NCBI GenBank assembly: GCA_046757645.1
Contig: JBHHYS010000111.1
Span: 1 to 7,034 of the forward strand
Source: JBHHYS01 sp046757645
Lineage (GTDB): Bacteria > Acidobacteriota > Terriglobia > Acidiferrales > 2-02-FULL-67-57
Length of the DNA: 7,034 nt
Reading direction: 5' to 3'
Part shown: piece by piece, positions 5,652 to 7,034 of the stretch
Layout: each line of letters starts with the position of its first letter
Numbering within the stretch: the stretch's first letter is position 1
The notes under the pieces: generated by a model
What the model was told of the DNA's origin: nothing
Databases searched by the model: none
What the model saw: the letters and a program-made list of their open reading frames with translations, nothing else
Made by a program: the position numbers and the translations under genes

Positions 5652-6395
5652 TCACGCTGTCGATTCCACCCGCACGCGGGTCAGGCGGCTGGCGGCCGCT
5701 GAGTCCACCAGCCAGACCAACTCGCCCTTCTTGGGGGCCACCCGCTGCGCCGGGCGTTGCCCTGTGCCTTCGAAGGCGTCCCGCAGGGCTAGGGCTTTGC
5801 TCGCGCCGGACACCAGGAAAAAAACTCGTCGGGCGTGGTTGAGCACCGGCAGGGTCAACGTGACGCGGGCCAGCTCGTATCCCGCAGGACGGTGCGCCAC
5901 GACCAGGTGTTGTTTGTCTTCGAGCGCCGGGGCCCCCGGAAACAAGGAGGCGGTGTGCCCGTCGGCGCCCAGCCCGAGCAGGATGAGGTCAAAGCCGGGC
6001 ACGCCCCAGCGATGGCCGAAATGGGCGCGCAGCTCCTGTTCATAGGCGCGGGCGGTTGCTTCCAGGGAGGCCTGGGTGGGGACGGGATGGATATTCTGCT
6101 GGGGGACGGGGACGTGCTTCAGCAGGGCTTCGCGCACCATGCGGTAGTTGCTCTGGCGATGGTCGTGCGGCACCAGGCGCTCATCGCCCCAGAAAAAGTG
6201 GAGTTGGTCCCAGGGAATTCTGTGGCGCCATTCCCCGCTCGCCAGCAACTCATAGAGCTGCCGGGGCGTCGAGCCCCCCGCCAGCGCCACGCAGAACGGC
6301 CAGGGGCGCTGGGCTTCGACCGCGGCCACCACCCGGCGGGCCGCTTCCCGGCTCAGGCTTTCCAGGTCTGTGCAAATGACCAGTGTGCCCCGCAT
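5652..6395 (-). CDS. pgl: 6-phosphogluconolactonase
   Basis: Pgl hydrolyses 6-phosphogluconolactone to 6-phosphogluconate, the second step of the oxidative pentose phosphate pathway. The 247-residue product has the family's features (related to NagB and other sugar-phosphate isomerases): VALAGGSTPRQLYELL (37-51), LHFFWGDERLVPHDHRQSNYRMVREAL (65-91) with the GDER motif, and DLILLGLGADGHTASLFPG (136-154) with the conserved DGHTASLFP. A late PVLNHARRVFFLVSG segment (183-197) is also typical. ATG at 6395 (MRGTLVICTDLE) is preferred. An upstream AGGAGGGA exists, but its 15-nt spacing is long. An earlier in-frame ATG at 6449 lies within a REP repeat and would add 18 unmatched residues. It probably forms an operon with glk, which supplies its pathway with glucose-6-phosphate. 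REPs and a RAYT gene occupy the usual promoter side. Confidence 0.93.
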   Translation of the reverse strand: MRGTLVICTDLESLSREAARRVVAAVEAQRPWPFCVALAGGSTPRQLYELLASGEWRHRIPWDQLHFFWGDERLVPHDHRQSNYRMVREALLKHVPVPQQNIHPVPTQASLEATARAYEQELRAHFGHRWGVPGFDLILLGLGADGHTASLFPGAPALEDKQHLVVAHRPAGYELARVTLTLPVLNHARRVFFLVSGASKALALRDAFEGTGQRPAQRVAPKKGELVWLVDSAAASRLTRVRVESTA

Positions 6396-6431
6396 GCTCA
6401 GCTCAGTTGTTCCCTCCTGACCTTGAGTTCT

Positions 6432-6470
6432 GGTGGCACCGGCGTCCATGGCACCGGCGTCTCGCCGGTG
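6432..6470 (+). repeat. REP unit: half copy plus full palindrome
   Basis: A half copy, GTGGCACCGGCGTC (6433-6446), is followed after three bases (CAT) by a full palindrome. In the palindrome, CACCGGCG (6452-6459) pairs with CGCCGGTG (6463-6470) around the loop TCT, giving an 8-bp stem. The half copy is preceded by the tetranucleotide GTGG; at the full copy it has become ATGG. The unit lies 37 bp upstream of the pgl start codon. Confidence 0.85.
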
Positions 6471-6501
6471 TTTACCCTTGCCCCAGCCTGTACTTGCCTG
6501 A

Positions 6502-6538
6502 GTGGCACTGGCGTCCCGCCAGTGTCCCCGCGCCAGTG
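6502..6538 (+). repeat. Variant REP palindrome with a trailing half copy
   Basis: GTGG (6502-6505) precedes CACTGGCG (6506-6513), which pairs with CGCCAGTG (6517-6524) around the loop TCC. Relative to the neighbouring REP, one stem pair has changed from C-G to T-A on both arms, so pairing is preserved. A solitary arm CGCCAGTG (6531-6538) follows, 2 bp before the RAYT stop codon. It carries the same variant base. Confidence 0.85.
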
Positions 6539-6540
6539 TA

Positions 6541-6999
6541 TCACCCTAGCCAAAAATGAGGATATTCCCTCTCTGTTCTCGCCAAGCCGGTTTTCACCGG
6601 GTTGTGTGCCATGTAGCGCAACTTTTCTTTGAACTCCGCCTCATCGCGCACGATGCGGTCGAAACTTTCATCCAGCCAAACCGCACCCGCACTTCTCCGA
6701 TGCTTGTTCACCTGGTGGGCGCTATAGCTCTTGACGCTGTGCAGGATTTCTCCCAGTGCATACCACTGGTTTTTTCCGCAGCGCAACGGTTGGACCAGCA
6801 GATGCACATGGTCTGGCATGACCACGACGGCAAAGAGTCTCCACTTGCGCTGGTCCCAGTGCCGGCAAGCAGCCAGCACCAGGCTCCGCTCCTCTTCTGA
6901 CAGGGTGCCGGTCTTGACTCTGAAAGTGACAAAATAGGTTGCCCCGCCCAGTTGCCAGTGGGGGAGGTTGCGCCGGGTTGTGCGGAGCTCGGCAGACAC
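6541..6999 (-). CDS. REP-associated tyrosine transposase (RAYT, Y1/IS200-like)
   Basis: This single-strand-specific HUH nuclease of the Y1 transposase superfamily is the type that cleaves and moves REP palindromes. Visible features are the N-terminal strand GGATYFVTFRV (18-28), the HUH motif in VVVMPDHVHLLVQPL (58-72; His64 and His66), a helix with ILHSVKSYSAHQVN (85-98), WLDESFDRIVRDEAEF (108-123), and the C-terminal LRYMAHNPVKTGLA (127-140). Tyr129 lies four residues before Asn-Pro, the same position as the catalytic tyrosine of the E. coli RAYT. All three key residues are therefore present. At 152 residues it is a normal compact RAYT. The only start codon in frame within the window is GTG at 6999, which overlaps the adjacent REP hairpin. 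Upstream the frame stays open to the window edge, so a start beyond it cannot be excluded. It reads toward pgl. Confidence 0.88.
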   Translation of the reverse strand: MSAELRTTRRNLPHWQLGGATYFVTFRVKTGTLSEEERSLVLAACRHWDQRKWRLFAVVVMPDHVHLLVQPLRCGKNQWYALGEILHSVKSYSAHQVNKHRRSAGAVWLDESFDRIVRDEAEFKEKLRYMAHNPVKTGLARTEREYPHFWLG

Positions 7000-7034
7000 C
7001 GGCGGGACGCCGGTGCCACTGACGCCGGTGCCAC
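6997..7034 (-). repeat. Inverted REP unit at the 5' end of the RAYT gene
   Basis: CACCGGCG (6997-7004) pairs with CGCCGGTG (7008-7015) around the loop GGA (TCC on the - strand). A half copy CGCCGGTG lies at 7023-7030. Read on the - strand this is GTGGCACCGGCGTC, a 3-nt AGT that contributes to the next GTGG, then GGCACCGGCGTCCCGCCGGTG. This is the same half-plus-full architecture as at 6432-6470, but in opposite orientation. It continues to the window edge and may be longer. Confidence 0.85.

Larger units (their letters stand above)
6432..7034. mobile_element. RAYT gene with flanking inverted REPs (REPtron-like)
   Basis: A RAYT gene is bracketed by REP palindromes of one sequence family: those on the left (6432-6538) read on the + strand and those on the right (6997-7034) on the - strand. 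Most full and half copies carry GTGG just 5' of the palindrome, the position where other RAYTs recognise a guide tetranucleotide such as GTAG. Such arrangements are usually domesticated, single-copy and vertically kept rather than freely transposing elements. The right boundary is not visible. Confidence 0.75.

Noticed and set aside
6396..6449. Upstream ATG start for pgl
   Set aside because: That ATG lies in the REP spacer sequence and its 18-residue extension does not resemble lactonase N-termini.
4553..6632. Open frames on the + strand across glk and pgl
   Set aside because: They mirror the strongly conserved glk and pgl genes on the - strand. Their translations lack family motifs and are compositionally odd.
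6708..7034. Second - strand frame overlapping the RAYT gene, running to the window edge
   Set aside because: It is out of frame with the HUH/Tyr motifs and its product shows no motifs. It is only the shadow of the RAYT coding sequence.
6432..7034. Repeats considered as a CRISPR array
   Set aside because: The repeats are short palindromes in opposite orientations with irregular spacing around a RAYT gene. There are no uniform spacers and no cas genes.
1..7034. tRNA, rRNA, toxin-antitoxin, phage or defence genes
   Set aside because: I looked for them in the gaps and on both strands and saw no supporting sequence.

Overview
The window is a GC-rich bacterial chromosomal segment with two conserved housekeeping blocks and a mobile repeat module at its right end. 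On the + strand lies a translation and nucleotide cluster in the order rplM (L13), rpsI (S9), rpsB (S2), tsf (EF-Ts), pyrH (UMP kinase) and frr (ribosome recycling factor). In many proteobacteria rplM-rpsI and rpsB-tsf-pyrH-frr are separate loci. Their joining here, the short EF-Ts and the downstream pgl-glk pair suggest a member of the PVC/FCB side of the tree, most plausibly Verrucomicrobiota. That placement is inference from gene order and recalled protein similarity, not from a phylogeny.

Layout: positions 1-105 hold a well-formed sigma70-type promoter (TTGACA, 17 bp, TAAATT), a dyad over its -35 box and a stem-loop near the predicted transcript start. The ribosomal genes follow (106-2134), then an intrinsic terminator or attenuator (2175-2196) between rpsB and tsf. 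tsf and pyrH are nearly fused (2-nt gap). A palindromic repeat-derived sequence occupies most of the pyrH-frr gap. After frr comes a structured, repeat-bearing convergent intergenic region (4407-4627). On the - strand, pgl (6-phosphogluconolactonase) and glk (glucokinase) form a two-gene unit reading left. Upstream of pgl is a complete-looking REP-associated tyrosine transposase (RAYT) gene, also on the - strand. It is bracketed by short palindromes (CACCGGCG-nnn-CGCCGGTG and variants) that are inverted with respect to each other on its two sides.

How the genes work together: L13, S9 and S2 are ribosome parts; EF-Ts recharges EF-Tu; RRF (with EF-G) splits ribosomes after termination; UMP kinase feeds pyrimidine nucleotide synthesis. 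Glk makes glucose-6-phosphate, and Pgl hydrolyses the lactone formed from it in the oxidative pentose phosphate pathway (or Entner-Doudoroff pathway).

No CRISPR array, rRNA, tRNA or defence system is visible, and I see no wholly new system. The most unusual parts are the RAYT/REP module, whose transposase start codon appears to lie inside a REP hairpin, the regulatory architecture around the rplM promoter and the rpsB-tsf terminator, and the acidic extensions on S9 and S2.
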